Assembly (NCBI GenBank): GCA_035771165.1 | Contig: JAWNZC010000349.1 | Span: 248,001 to 312,000 of the forward strand | Length of the DNA stretch: 64,000 nucleotides | Origin: Paragorgia papillata | Taxonomy: Eukaryota; Cnidaria; Anthozoa; Scleralcyonacea; Coralliidae | Direction of reading: 5' to 3' | In this document: one piece after another, positions 35,301 through 45,700 of the stretch | Layout: each line of letters starts with the position of its first letter | Position numbering within the stretch: position 1 is the stretch's first letter | Made by a program: the position numbers and the translations under genes | Notes under the pieces: model-generated | The model's input: only the letters and a program-made list of their open reading frames with translations | Databases searched by the model: none | What the model was told of the DNA's origin: nothing

Positions 35301-38300
35301 CATTATACCAAAAATACAATAGGACGATTTAAACGGGAAAAAATAAGTCGCGACTTAATAGCGAAGCGCACAGATGACGTCAAATTCATGTTTGTCTGAG
35401 TTTATAATTTATTCTTGCATTTTCAACAAAAGAAAATGGCTCACATTAGAAATCCCTCGAGATTCAATTTCGGTTTGTTTGTCTGAGTTTTGGTCTATAA
35501 ATAGTATTTTGCGCCTCGCTATTAAGAAGCGTCCTATTTTAAGTCGCGAACACACTCGTGTTCTCAACAGGGTTGAAAGCTAGTCCAAAATAAGTCGCGA
35601 CTTATTAGAAATTGACCGTTTATACGAGTGTGTTCGCGTCTTGTGTAAGTCGCGTCTTATTTAATTAAGTTGTATAAATGGCCCTAATGTGTCCAGGAAG
35701 CGTGAAAGTGCACAAACGTGAACAAGAACATAGAACAAAGACTTTGGCTGCGTGAGTTCCAGACCATTTATTTCTAGGGACTATACCTTTATATAAAAAG
35801 GCCCTAAGAATATTTTGGATTTTAATCAATGACCGCCATGCTATGTATGTTTATTATATAATTTATTATTCTGTTTTACAAGGCGGCCTTCACCTTCCCA
35901 CTGATGAATGGAAAGAAAAACTGGAGGCTAGCATCAAAGAAGTCCAAAAGTTGGAAGATGCATATACAGTTAAATGTCAAAGTATAGGAGTAAGCATATA
36001 TACAATTCTACTTTTATTGCCATAACATGTCTGTCTATATGCGTACTAATATGCACACATATTGCTATACTGTAGCAAGAGAGCATATTAAAAGGTAAGC
36101 TGCTAGAGAGGGGATATATAGTAATGGGGTCTAGTTCTATACTAAGGCCAAGTAAACAAATATAGTAGTTTATCGTCCGAACTTTAAAAAAGAAGGAGAA
36201 TGCGGCCACTTTTTTCTTTTTCTTTTTTTCAAGATGGCTTCTCCAAAATCGAATGGATTTCTAGTATGCTTTGATAAAAGATAGCGCCAAACAACATCTA
36301 CAAGCATCGAATGTTGCGTGTAAACCCCGAAATGAACTGAAAAGTTCCAAAAGATACAGAAAGGCACAAAAAGGGCCGAAAGGTGGCGCAAAAGGCCCCG
36401 AAAATTAGACAGATTTTCGGTGCAAAATAAGAAAAAATATGTGATGCGGCACGAAAAAAAGAATGCACGCGGGGACGATAAACTGCTTTATTTTTTTATA
36501 TTACATCATATATACTAGCAAGCGTTTTAGAAAAGATAAAACTGTTTTTTGTTCAAGAGGAGTCTTGACTATCTTCAATTATTGAGTAAAACATTTAATG
36601 AAACGTCCTTGTAACACAATAAATTCTTCAGTTTTTCTACAAGACGTACTTCACTCCTATATAAGACTTTTCCGCCATTTTGTTTTCACGTTAGGAATGT
36701 GTAGACCTCCACGCAAAACCCACGATATAAGTGTCTAAAAAATAACTTAAGAACTACCTTTATGCTCTCTTGACTGTAGCTAAATTAAATTTGGATGAAA
36801 TAGGGGCAAGTTTGGGTCGGGGTAAAGCGCTGAAAGATCTCTGCAACCAATCACCCCACAAGCTTCTCGTTTATGCGCATATATACACTTGTACGCAAAA
36901 ATCCCCGGCCATTGGCGGATTGATGAGTACACCCCACTCCCCTCCATTAATAACGATTAATCTTCCATCATTAGCAACTCTTGCGTGCCACAACGGTCAG
37001 TGGCTTAATAGAGCTACTAGGGAGGGCCCATACCCCCTTAACCCCATTAGTTTAGTCACTGCATGGCTAACCAATAAATTCATCAGGGGGCCCTTCGGGT
37101 TGGGGCCCTTAGGACTGTTTCTCTAACCCTGACTATAGTCCGTTACGCTACTAGCGACGGAATATGCCCGAACACCTTTTAAAGTGAATCAAGCTAGGTC
37201 GGTGTAAAGTTAAATAGTTAATGAAGATCTGTAAAATTGTAATTGAGAAATAGAAAATGACCGTCCTGTTTATATAGTCTGATGCAAACACGGATAATGA
37301 ATTGGGGGAATTCGCCACAAAAAAAAACCAACGATATAGCTTATAATATAATATAAAATAATTGAATTAAGAAAACGGTTAATATTGCAATAGAATGTGG
37401 CAAGGAATTCCACTACAAGTTTCCCCAATTACAGTAATCTTAATAAGAAACACGTTAAAAATATAAAAATACATTATTATCGTATACTATCGTACTCCTC
37501 TCACAGGACCTAGAAACAACACGCGTATTTGTGTGGCGGCATGCCACACGTCATGTGAGTCGTCAGATTTTCGGAAATAGTCTGCAGATTTTCAGAAACC
37601 ATCGGTAAATTTTCATTTTAACAGCTCGTCTTTTTACTGTTAGGCCAGACTTTTTTTACTTGTTGGATTACGGATTTTCCGCACTGTGATTTTCAAAAAC
37701 CAGAAAAAAATGGTTTTTTCGGCTCACCACTTTTTGTGTGTTGTTTTTATTTCCATGCATTGACTGTACATTGAAGAACTAATGTTGTTTTTACCCTTGC
37801 GGACGGCTAAAGTCGAGCAAAAGTCGGAGCCAGCATGCAGGCTAATCAGCTTTCAGGCTAATTCAGTGGTCACATGTCCAAGCAACGTGACCATGTGTCA
37901 TGGTGGATGGATATGTGTTTTTCGTGGTTATTATAAAGAAAGGTGCGAGAATTATAAGCCCAAAAACATTCATAAAATGTTGAAAGGAAATGATGAGCAC
38001 AATCCGTAATCCAACAAATAAAAAAAGTCTGGCCTTAAACTCGGCAGAAAAAACGGCTTGCAACAAGCGTGTGCAACAAGCCAAATTAAAGGTCTGGCTA
38101 ACGCCAGACGAGTTTACTCGTTAAGAGAACGTAGTCACGTACCGTAGAATCCCGAAAGTAGCGGCCCCCCCGAAAGTAGCGGCAAATTTGAGATGTTTAA
38201 AAAATTTCCGAAGTAGCGGCCCCCCCGAAAGTAGCGACCCTTCGTAAGTAGCCCCCCCCCCCGTAAGTAGCAGCTCTTTTGAAAAAACCCGTCGACAGCG

Positions 38301-39041
38301 TATTTCAGTCGTCATCGCTTGATTAACTCGAAAGTGTTAAGTTTCAACTATCAACGTACCAAAGCTATAGTGTAAAACAGTCAAAGTTGAAATGGCATAA
38401 GGAAAAAATAAAGGAAATTAAATGTGGTAAATAGGAAGGGACAAAGAAGAATATTCCACAGTATTGTTAACATATTTTACCACCCGAAAGTAGCGCCCCC
38501 CCCCCCGTAAGTAGCGGCCCCCAACAGCGGATAAAACCAAAAGTAAGGGGGCCCGCTACTTTCGGGATTCTACGGTAGTCAGGGAGTTAAACTATACATT
38601 TAAGTATAAACTTTTGCGATTACATAACTAGTACTTTCGAATTCTTCCAAACTCTCTCATTATGTTTTAATTCATTATTATTTCTTTTATAAAATAGGAC
38701 TAACAAATTTGCCGTGACGTCACAACCGTGTTTCCATAGTCTGATATAAAGACTGGTAACTGACCGCGTGAAGGCGTGCATAAGACTAAGACGCAAAAAA
38801 TTCTATATTTGCTAATGTTATATGTTTGTTTTGTGTTTAGATAAAGAACTACAAAACACTATCTGAGAATTATTCGCACAAGCCAGGGGAGGTAATTTGC
38901 AAATATGCCAAAGACCATCATGTGGATATGATAGTAATGGGCACTCGTGGTTTAGGTGCTATTCGTCGTACTATCTTAGGAAGTGTTAGTGATTATGTTC
39001 TTCATCATTCTGAATGTCCAGTTTCAGTCATCCCTCTTTAA
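29305..39041 (+). CDS. Universal stress protein B, complete four-exon gene
   Basis: Exons are 29305-29368, 35009-35098, 35883-35989 and 38841-39041, giving 153 codons plus stop with phases 1,1,0. All borders are GT-AG. The product is a single UspA-fold domain. The N-terminus reads [15 protein letters not shown]. The second exon carries the central strand ([16 protein letters not shown]), and the last exon the nucleotide-binding motif [15 protein letters not shown] followed by [18 protein letters not shown] at the C-terminus. Its N-terminal extension is shorter than in A, C and D. It pairs head-to-head with A. Introns of 5.6, 0.8 and 2.9 kb hold 5S-like SINE copies and several TIR elements. 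Protein sequence is clearly diverged from C and D, so this is an older duplicate. Confidence 0.93.
29369..31018. other. USP B intron 1, first part, no gene recognised
   Basis: AT-rich sequence followed by a C-rich block near 30110-30180 and composition-driven frames from 30242 to 31079 without family motifs or splice support. Confidence 0.5.
31019..31450. mobile_element. 430-bp TIR element, GGGGGTGTTTATATGG family
   Basis: The left end CTAGGGGGTGTTTATATGG pairs with the right end CCATATAAATGCCCCCCTAG. The subterminal AGCCAGCCCGGGTAGCTGGG pairs with GCTAGCCCAGGTACCCAAGC. CTA flanks suggest a 3-bp duplication. Same end type as 58336-58975. Confidence 0.75.
32405..32530 (-). mobile_element. 5S-like SINE, partial copy
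   Basis: The minus strand reads the family head (GTGGCGTGTGCTGTTAGCGC), then the 5S-like block with AGTACTTGGATGG, then part of the tail. The plus strand shows CCATCCAAGTACTAACCC. It lies in USP B intron 1. Confidence 0.65.
33470..33790 (+). mobile_element. 5S-like SINE, diverged copy
   Basis: GGATGACCGCCTGGGAATGA (5S-like) is followed by the shared tail: GTGGGTAGAGTT, GGGTTTTTCAC, GGTTTTCCTCTCTCC, AAATCAACACC and CTTAGCTGTGA. The 5' part is degraded. Confidence 0.6.
33931..34140. mobile_element. TIR element rich in CCTATAGGAATT
   Basis: The ends read CTATAAAAAATCCTATAGGA and, in complement, CTACAAAAAAATTCAATAGG. Internal copies of CCTATAGGA and AGGAATTCCTAT make much of it self-complementary. 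GGGCCAA occurs twice. Confidence 0.6.
34373..34745 (+). mobile_element. 5S-like SINE, best-preserved copy
   Basis: The head (34373-34415) resembles a tRNA A-box region (GGTGGCGTGTGCTGTTAGCG). Next comes 34420-34478, which aligns with eukaryotic 5S rRNA positions around boxes A to C: AGTTAAGCCCGGTTAGACAG and GGTACTTGGATTGGTGACCG. A long family tail follows that is shared by copies at 33470, 57215 and, in part, 14345. No coding frame. A short Pol III-derived retroelement is the best reading. Confidence 0.7.
35320..35696. mobile_element. TIR element with repeated AAGTCGCGACTTA palindrome
   Basis: The left end TAGGACGATTTAAAC is similar to the complement of the right end (TAGGGCCATTTATAC). TAAGTCGCGACTTA occurs twice inside. 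It lies in USP B intron 2. A relative of the right end is seen at 57640-57710. Confidence 0.6.
36164..36490. mobile_element. TIR element in USP B intron 3
   Basis: The left end AGTAGTTTATCGTCCG pairs with the right end GGGACGATAAACTGCT. A solo end of the same kind is at about 2486. Frames inside are not supported. Confidence 0.6.
38140..38577. mobile_element. Tc1/mariner-like MITE at a TA site
   Basis: The ends TACCGTAGAATCCCGAAAGT and ACTTTCGGGATTCTACGGTA are exact complements with TA at each border. Subterminal CGAAAGTAGCGGCCCCCC-type repeats occur five times. It is non-coding and lies in USP B intron 3, ending about 265 bp before the last exon. Confidence 0.8.
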
Positions 39042-39478
39042 GAACATTTTCAGCAACAATCCAGTTTGAGCACCGACGTACAACTAATATGTACTATAAT
39101 TTCAGTGTAGCAGGCCGGTTGCTTTGATTTCAAGATTCTTAAGTAAATAATTATATCAACTTAATTGATTAATTACATTACGTTAACTTTATATGCATGT
39201 GTGTGGTTTTTATTTGTATGCGTATATTGGGGGGTCTGAATTTCCGAAATCCGTTCTATTTATAGGCAATTTTAACCGTGAACCGCTTTCACGTGAACGG
39301 TGAAAAACGCTTTCCTCGTGTCTATATATACAACCTCCATCATGGCACTAACTTCCTTTGTTATATATATATATATATATATATAGTATAGTTTAAGTGG
39401 GCTTACCTCAAAATGTTGAGTGTCGCAACTGTCAGTTTCACGCGGGGCGAAGATCGCGTGAAACAAGGGAGCATGTTA

Positions 39479-39650
39479 GAATGTGATACGTCTTGTAAAT
39501 AAAATAAACTTTACTTACCTAAAGTTGTTGACCAGGAGACGTTTTGTGCGAGTCGCTGAGTTCGATAAAACCGCTGACGATATGAGCCCCCGACGAGCGA
39601 GCCGAATACTCTCCGAAGATACGCGAGGGCGGAGCGGGAAGGGAAAGGAG
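39479..39650. repeat. Inverted repeat, left arm around the LINE insertion
   Basis: It is the reverse complement of 42110-42249: GAATGTGATACGTCTTGTAA, AGCCCCCGACGAGCGAGCCG and AATACTCTCCGAAGATACGC occur in both. The left arm has about 34 extra bases after CTTGTAAAT. The pair spans 2.77 kb and encloses the LINE insertion. Confidence 0.85.
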
Positions 39651-40265
39651 AAGAAGTGCAACTACCGAGCACGTGATGGCTTTCAGCCAATAAAGTAGTC
39701 CAATTAGAAATAGCTTTTCGCCTATGCTCGTAGCAGACTAGCAGTGGCTCGTAGCAGTAGGTCGTATAAAGATCGAGCCAAATACACTAAAATTATCATA
39801 TTCTATGACTCGTTCAGTAACTACTAACTACCCTATTAAAGTTCTTGTAAGAATTTCATTAAAAATAATGAATAGTTTTAACACAAAAGGATCAGTCGAT
39901 CGTTCCACAAACCCGTCTCCTCCTCTTCTCGCACGAACTGACGAAGGAAATAAATGAAACTTCCCCAAAGTTGCACGATTCAGTTGGTTGACCTTGCCGA
40001 ATCTAACTCCTTTTGTATATGTTGTGGGCTTTTTCGGTTTTGAGATCATATCCTGAGCGTCGACACGACAAACAAACCCGCGATGGCGCGATTCCGACAA
40101 TAAAAATTCAAAATGACTTATATTCATGAAAGCCAACGGTTTTCTCATCAGAGTCCAAATTGATAAATCATTCAACGAAAACAACTTACGTCCTGCTGTG
40201 AATATCACGAAGATCGGGTTGTTGTCTCGGTATTCGCGTATATAATTATTGTGATAGCAACACTC

Positions 40266-40310
<45 letters not shown>

Positions 40311-41389
40311 CTTTATTTCATGAGGGTAAATAACATTACTCAAGAGAGTATTCTTCCTAATGGCCCTCTAACTAAATACAAAGGAAAGACGGTAAATAAA
40401 TAAATATTTTGACAAGTAATAAAAATAAAAATATTCAATAACATGCATGCATTACAACTAACTAAATACAATAAAATACCCTAAAAGTAACAGGTACATT
40501 CAACAAGATGTTTGCAACTAGAACACGAAAATTGTTCTAAATGGTCAACTTTATAATTCAATTGGAGGAAAAATTGTTTCAATTTAGATTTGTAGGATAT
40601 TACAGTGAAATCATTAATATTTTTCAACTCAGTAGGCAATGAATTAAAAAGCATTGCTCCACTCTATGAGAGTTTTGATTTGGCTAATGGATCGTTTTCA
40701 CTCACGTGATCGGTGAATTCAGACTTTACTTTCGGTAGCTTTAAATCAGTGGAAGATGATCTCGTATCAACTTTATGTGCATCTCGGGAAAATGTGAACA
40801 GATTACGAACTTCAACAGGCATTGAAGTTCGCAAACAGTTGAACACGAGTAGTAACTTTCTCATTTTAATAAGATTTTGGATAGGAATCCTAGTTAATTT
40901 ACGCAACAAGGCGACAGAGGGAGTCTCAATGCCTACATTCAGAATCAAACGAGCTGCTCGTTTTTGTAGTTTTAAAAGATCATTGATTAACTCCATCCCC
41001 GCATTGCTCCATATCGTACAACAATAGAAAAAATGTGGATGTATCGAAGCATAATAGAATTTAGTTCTTGAACTTGCAGATAGGCAATCTCGAATACGTT
41101 TAAATAAGTATAGCCTTGAAGTGACTTATTATGAACATTGTCAATTTGATTATCCCATTTTAGATTACTATCAAAAGTGATTCTTAATAGTTTGCCATGT
41201 GTAATTTCATCAGAATTATTTACAATTGTAAGAGGATCTAGATCTGAGAATTTACGATTAGAGTAGACTTTCATGGATTTAGTTTGTTTTTTATTAAGAG
41301 ACATATTATTCATACTAGCCCACTCGGATCAGATCATTATTGAGATTAGATCTGATGTCATTTGCGTTATAACCGTGTGTTAAGCCGGT

Positions 41390-41534
41390 TTTCCACTAGG
41401 CGCCGTTTTTCGCGCGAAGCGACTTTTTCTTTTGTCTCGTGAGCTCTGAGCTGGAACTAATCAGAAATCTATTGAATTCGAACAAAGAAAGTCACTTCGT
41501 GCGAAAAAAATCGTCTAGTGGAAAACCGGCTTAA
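41390..41534. mobile_element. MITE nested in the LINE
   Basis: The ends TTAAGCCGGTTTTCCACTAG and CTAGTGGAAAACCGGCTTAA are exact complements. It splits the LINE just after the FADD motif. The site is TA or TTAA. It inserted after the LINE. Confidence 0.8.
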
Positions 41535-41937
41535 GTAAAGTTGAATCATCAGCGAACAGAAACAGATCCGAATTCAAAATTGACATTGGCAAGTCATTTA
41601 TAACTGAAAAGAAGAAACAGCAATGGCCCCAAAATAGAACCCTGTGGCACTCCTGACTTAATTGGAAGTGAGTCGAGGCAACCCTTTATTTCAACTTGTT
41701 GAGACCGACCTGTCAAATATGAGGTAAACCATTTTAAAGCTAACATTGTAATGCCATAAGATTTGATTTTTAAGAGCAAAATCGAGTGATCAACGAGATC
41801 AAAGGCCTTGGAAAAGTCTAACAATATCATACCATTGATCTTGCCACTATCAATCGCGGTGACTACTGAAGAATTCATAAATCGTACAAAGTGATGTCTC
41901 ACAGGAGTGATCAGCCCTAAATCCGTGTTGTTGATGA

Positions 41938-42075
41938 GAGCGCCTGCAGGCTTCAACAGCTTGCATATTCATTTACGAAGTTGTTGTTTAATAGATCTCC
42001 TTTTATAGTTCATCGAGAGATCACATTCATCATTGTACGAGAATGACTGAGGCAGGCCAGAGAACCGATTTACAC
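41938..42075 (+). pseudogene. Copied USP promoter and first-exon fragment
   Basis: It matches the USP C locus 42421-42760: CGCCTGCAGG, CAACAGCTTGCATATTCATT, TTTTATAGTTCATCGAGAGA, ATTGTACGAGAATGACTGAG and GCAGGCCAGA. The copy ends after about 13 codons of exon 1, exactly at the right-hand target duplication of the LINE insert. It lacks the 200-bp hAT element found in the USP C promoter. The open frame that begins with its ATG (42043-42291) runs into unrelated sequence and is unlikely to be a gene. Confidence 0.8.
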
Positions 42076-42109
42076 ATAGCAACACTCTATGTGCATAGCA
42101 ACGCAGTAG

Positions 42110-42249
42110 CTCTCTTTTCCCTTCCCGCTTCGCCCTCGCGTATCTTCGGAGAGTATTCGGCTCGCTCGTCGGGGGCTCATAGTCGTCAGCGGTTTTATCG
42201 AACTCGGCGACTCACAAAACGTCTCCTATTTACAAGACGTATCACATTC
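42110..42249. repeat. Inverted repeat, right arm
   Basis: This is the complement of 39479-39650 (CGGCTCGCTCGTCGGGGGCT, GCGTATCTTCGGAGAGTATT). It lacks the 34-base stretch of the left arm. Confidence 0.85.
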
Positions 42250-42471
42250 TCTGCCTCCTCCGCAGGCTCTTCTTTAAATATCTTAAAATAAATTTCTCAT
42301 TAATAAAGTTAAATTTCTCATGTTGAGCGAAACTCGATCGCGTTTGGGTACGTACGAGATTGGGAACAATCTAGATTATGAGAAACCACTTAAGTATACG
42401 TCTGCACCCCCGCCCTACAATGAGAGCGCCTGCAGGTTTCAACAGCTTGCATATTCATTTACGAAGTTGTT

Positions 42472-42687
42472 AGATCTCCCAGGAGCGTAGGAACCGGGGG
42501 GAAAACGGGGCATGTGCCCCCCCCCCTACTTTGTCATGAAGTGCCCTTTTTGCAACAGAAAAGTGCCCTTTTTATGATAAAACACGTGTTTCAAGTGTCC
42601 TTTTGAACTCCTACCCCCTGAACAAAGTGCCCTTTTGTAGATGTGCCCCTCCAAGACCAACTTGCTTCCTACGCCACTGAGATCTCC
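42472..42687. mobile_element. hAT-like element in the USP C promoter
   Basis: The element (42480-42679, 200 bp) has ends CAGGAGCGTAGGAA and TTCCTACGCCACTG. It is flanked by AGATCTCC at 42472-42479 and 42680-42687. The USP fragment at 41938-42075 shows the unoccupied site with a single AGATCTCC. Its right edge lies 51 bp before the USP C ATG, next to TTTTATAG. Confidence 0.88.
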
Positions 42688-42697
42688 TTTTATAGTT
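42688..42697 (+). promoter_or_regulatory. TATA-like element of USP C
   Basis: TTTTATAGTT lies about 40 bp upstream of the ATG and recurs in the same place in USP D (54458-54467) and in the copied fragment (42001-42010). Conservation between copies that otherwise differ upstream supports a core-promoter role. This is inference. Confidence 0.4.
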
Positions 42698-42729
42698 CAT
42701 CGAGAGATCACATTCATTATTGTACGAGA

Positions 42730-45700
42730 ATGACTGAGGCAGGCCAGATAACCGAAATTACAGAGGACCAAAGAATTGTTTTGATAGCCGTCGATGGAAG
42801 TGAACATTCGGAACGGGCCTTCAAGTGTAAGTATTTAAAACTATTATGTTTAAAACCAGAGCACCAGACTATTACCAGGGGCCTATTACCTCGTAATTTT
42901 CAATCTTCTCTCGTGTTTGTAAAACATTCGAAAACAATAAAAATCACTCAGCTTGCAGCCTCGTGATTTTCATTATTACAAACACTTGCGAACAATGAAA
43001 ATTACTCGTTAACGGCCTTGTGATTTTCATTGTCCTAGCTCTTGTGTTTGTATAAACCCCTGGCAAAACACTCCCACTCGTTTATGAAATATTACTCCGT
43101 AAACGGAAAGCCACACGTCATAATACGTATCCAGATATAGACGTACATACTTCTCAATAGCTTCTTCAATAAATTCAAACGCCTTTACTCCCTTACAACG
43201 AAAACAACGATTAATACGCTGTTTGCTAATTGCTCGCAGTGCCGTTCCCAATCTTCGTATCTGACCGTCGATTGACTGAATTATTTACATGTAAAACAGT
43301 AACACGATACACAAGTTTATGAAATAGCTTCTCAATCGTCAATTATAGTAGAAGACTAGAGGGACTTGGGTGATATTTGGTACATATTAGATTAGACAAT
43401 GGTTTCACGTTGAATTTATAATTAAGAAATGTGGTAATAAATGGTTCTTTGTTTGTGCCGTTTATTATCTGATTTCTTAGAATCTTATTCGGGCTACAGT
43501 AAAAACCCGCTAACAAGAACCTACATTTTATCAAATCAGCCTGGGGTAGGTTCTTATATTCTTATTTGTTCTTATATAAATAAATTCTTAACTTCAGCCT
43601 GAGGTTCTTATAGTTGAAGGTTCTTGTTAGCGGGGTTTTACTGTATCTGCGAATTGGCAATCATTACGCCATCCCGTCAGGCTTTGCGAAACGGATGCGT
43701 GCTAAAATGCTAATCTTCACTGATCAAGTTGTTTGAACGTGTTCATTGTGTTCACTGTTCACAGACATAGTTGAAAATACATACTACTCAAATCAGTAGA
43801 GCGAGACATGGATGATTTTTTTATCGCTTCCGAAGTGTCAGTTTTATTAACCGTGGATCAATCATCAATATTAAAGCAATCACGAGGTGTATTCTCATGT
43901 ACCACGTGATACACATGCCATTGTTAACTCGTAAACAAGCTATCACGTGGTACATAAGAATACACTTCGTGATCACTGATCTATATAAGAGACTGGATAG
44001 AGCATCGCGACGCCATATTGGATGGTCCCACCATGAGGAGTGAGTTGCTATATTTTACTGTTGTGAATTCGTTGTTTTCGCATATAATCACGAAATAGAC
44101 GAACAACACAAATCCATTTTGGTATTTCAAGCAACGGGACACATCATGGAACTATAGAGGACCTAAGAACGTGAAGGGAAACTGAATCGTAAGTAAATAA
44201 CTTGATATTTTGACGAAATTTCGAAGGGGACGGAGAGCTCCCGAAGGGTTATTTACCAAGGAAACGGGAAACCCACGGCCGGTGGTTAATAAACTGATTT
44301 GTAGCATACAAATGTGAGATAATACTGTAATTGTGGAATGTTCACAATCGAGTAGATCATTTTAAAAAGCCGAAGGACGTGTAAAATTATGGCACAGAAG
44401 ATAGATTGGTTTGTAGAGTTGTGAGTAGATTTCGACAAGCAGCATATTTCTTTGGCAACATAGGAGTTGTTTCTTATTCAGCTGAGCTATTTTACTCCCT
44501 GTCATTTTGATGAAAAAATTGTTTGTGAGTATCTGTAAAATTGAATGTGATATTTGTATGTTATGTTGTAGGTAATTTAAAATGAAACAACAATGAATGA
44601 AGAACAATGTTTACAATTCATGAGTGTATTTTGTCTTGTGTAGTTTGATTCTGTATAAATGTACTATATAATGATAAATTTTTAATCTGTTCTCTGACTT
44701 CTGTATGTTATAAAAATTGTGGCAGAACTAATACTGTACTATCAGTGTGTACTACAAGTAGATCAACAAGGCCAGTGTTTGATGTTTATATAAAGTCAAA
44801 ACAAATCAAGCTAATATATATGTTAAACTTCACAACGATGTGGTGGATAACATTTGTAAACAGGCTAAAAAAAAAGCATCTTGGCAAAGGTATAGTCACA
44901 AAACTAATTATATTGTAAAATTAATACAAGATTTTTAGTTGTAGGCAAATGTAGGCCCAATTGCCCAAATTAGATAACCCTATCTCATAGAAAATAATAA
45001 ACTCATTCTGATTAATCCTGTGAATGCCAGGATCGCATTCTTAAATTAATTGTTTGATTCCGGTCTTTTGGCTTATGATATAATAATACCACAGCAGTTG
45101 TTCGTAGTGTAGCTTGTTCAGTTGATCAAATTTCCCGAATTCATTCGGTCCTTTAGCTTTTTCTCTCTAAATGCTTCACATGTCCTTTCTTCCTCGTGAT
45201 AAAAAAGTTTGTCCGAACCCGAAGGAGAAAAATGCCTTAATATGCGAAAACTATAATTGTGCAACAGTAAAATATAGCGAAAGTGGGACCATCCAACATG
45301 GCGGCTGTTGCCAACTTCCGACTTCAATTTCAGACAACGGATGCTCTATCCAGTCTCTTATATAGATCAGTGTTCGTGATTGCTTTGAAATTGATCTGCG
45401 GTTAACGAAACTGTCGCTTCGGAAGCCATGAAAACATCGTCTATGTCTCGCTCTACTGGTTTAAGTCTGTAGTACCACCTCGCCGTCATTGAATTAGTCG
45501 CCTGTCGCAAGCGATAACCCGCAACGCTGTGCCCGCCCCTCGCTCTACCTAAAGAAAGGAAAGGACGGAAACAAGACGTCTAGACTTACACAATCATGTC
45601 GCCATGAATTCTTCTCGATTTTTCTGCTTTAAACGCACTTCTTTCAAACCTAACTGACACTAGGCACAAGAATGATAATGTAGAGTTCTCCAAACGAAAA

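Larger units (their letters stand above)
40254..42090 (-). mobile_element. 5'-truncated non-LTR retrotransposon with chimeric 5' end
   Basis: ATAGCAACACTCTAT at 40254-40268 and 42076-42090 is a 15-bp target duplication bounding the insert. Read on the minus strand, it encodes reverse transcriptase pieces: HGFRADHSCETSL, then MILLDFSKAFDLVDHSILL, SGVPQGSILGPLLFLL, and the catalytic FADD near 41535-41560. A C-terminal part follows (40664-41313). It ends in an ATT repeat tail (40269-40311). The RT type suggests a CR1/Jockey/L2-like clade. A frameshift after the HGFR motif, other stops and a nested MITE at 41390 make it dead. From about 41938 to 42075 the insert is not LINE but a copy of a USP promoter and first exon. 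Confidence 0.85.

Noticed and set aside
42043..42291. Frame beginning MTEAGQ like a USP
   Set aside because: Only about 13 codons derive from a copied USP exon; the rest is repeat sequence after the LINE target duplication, with no USP core.
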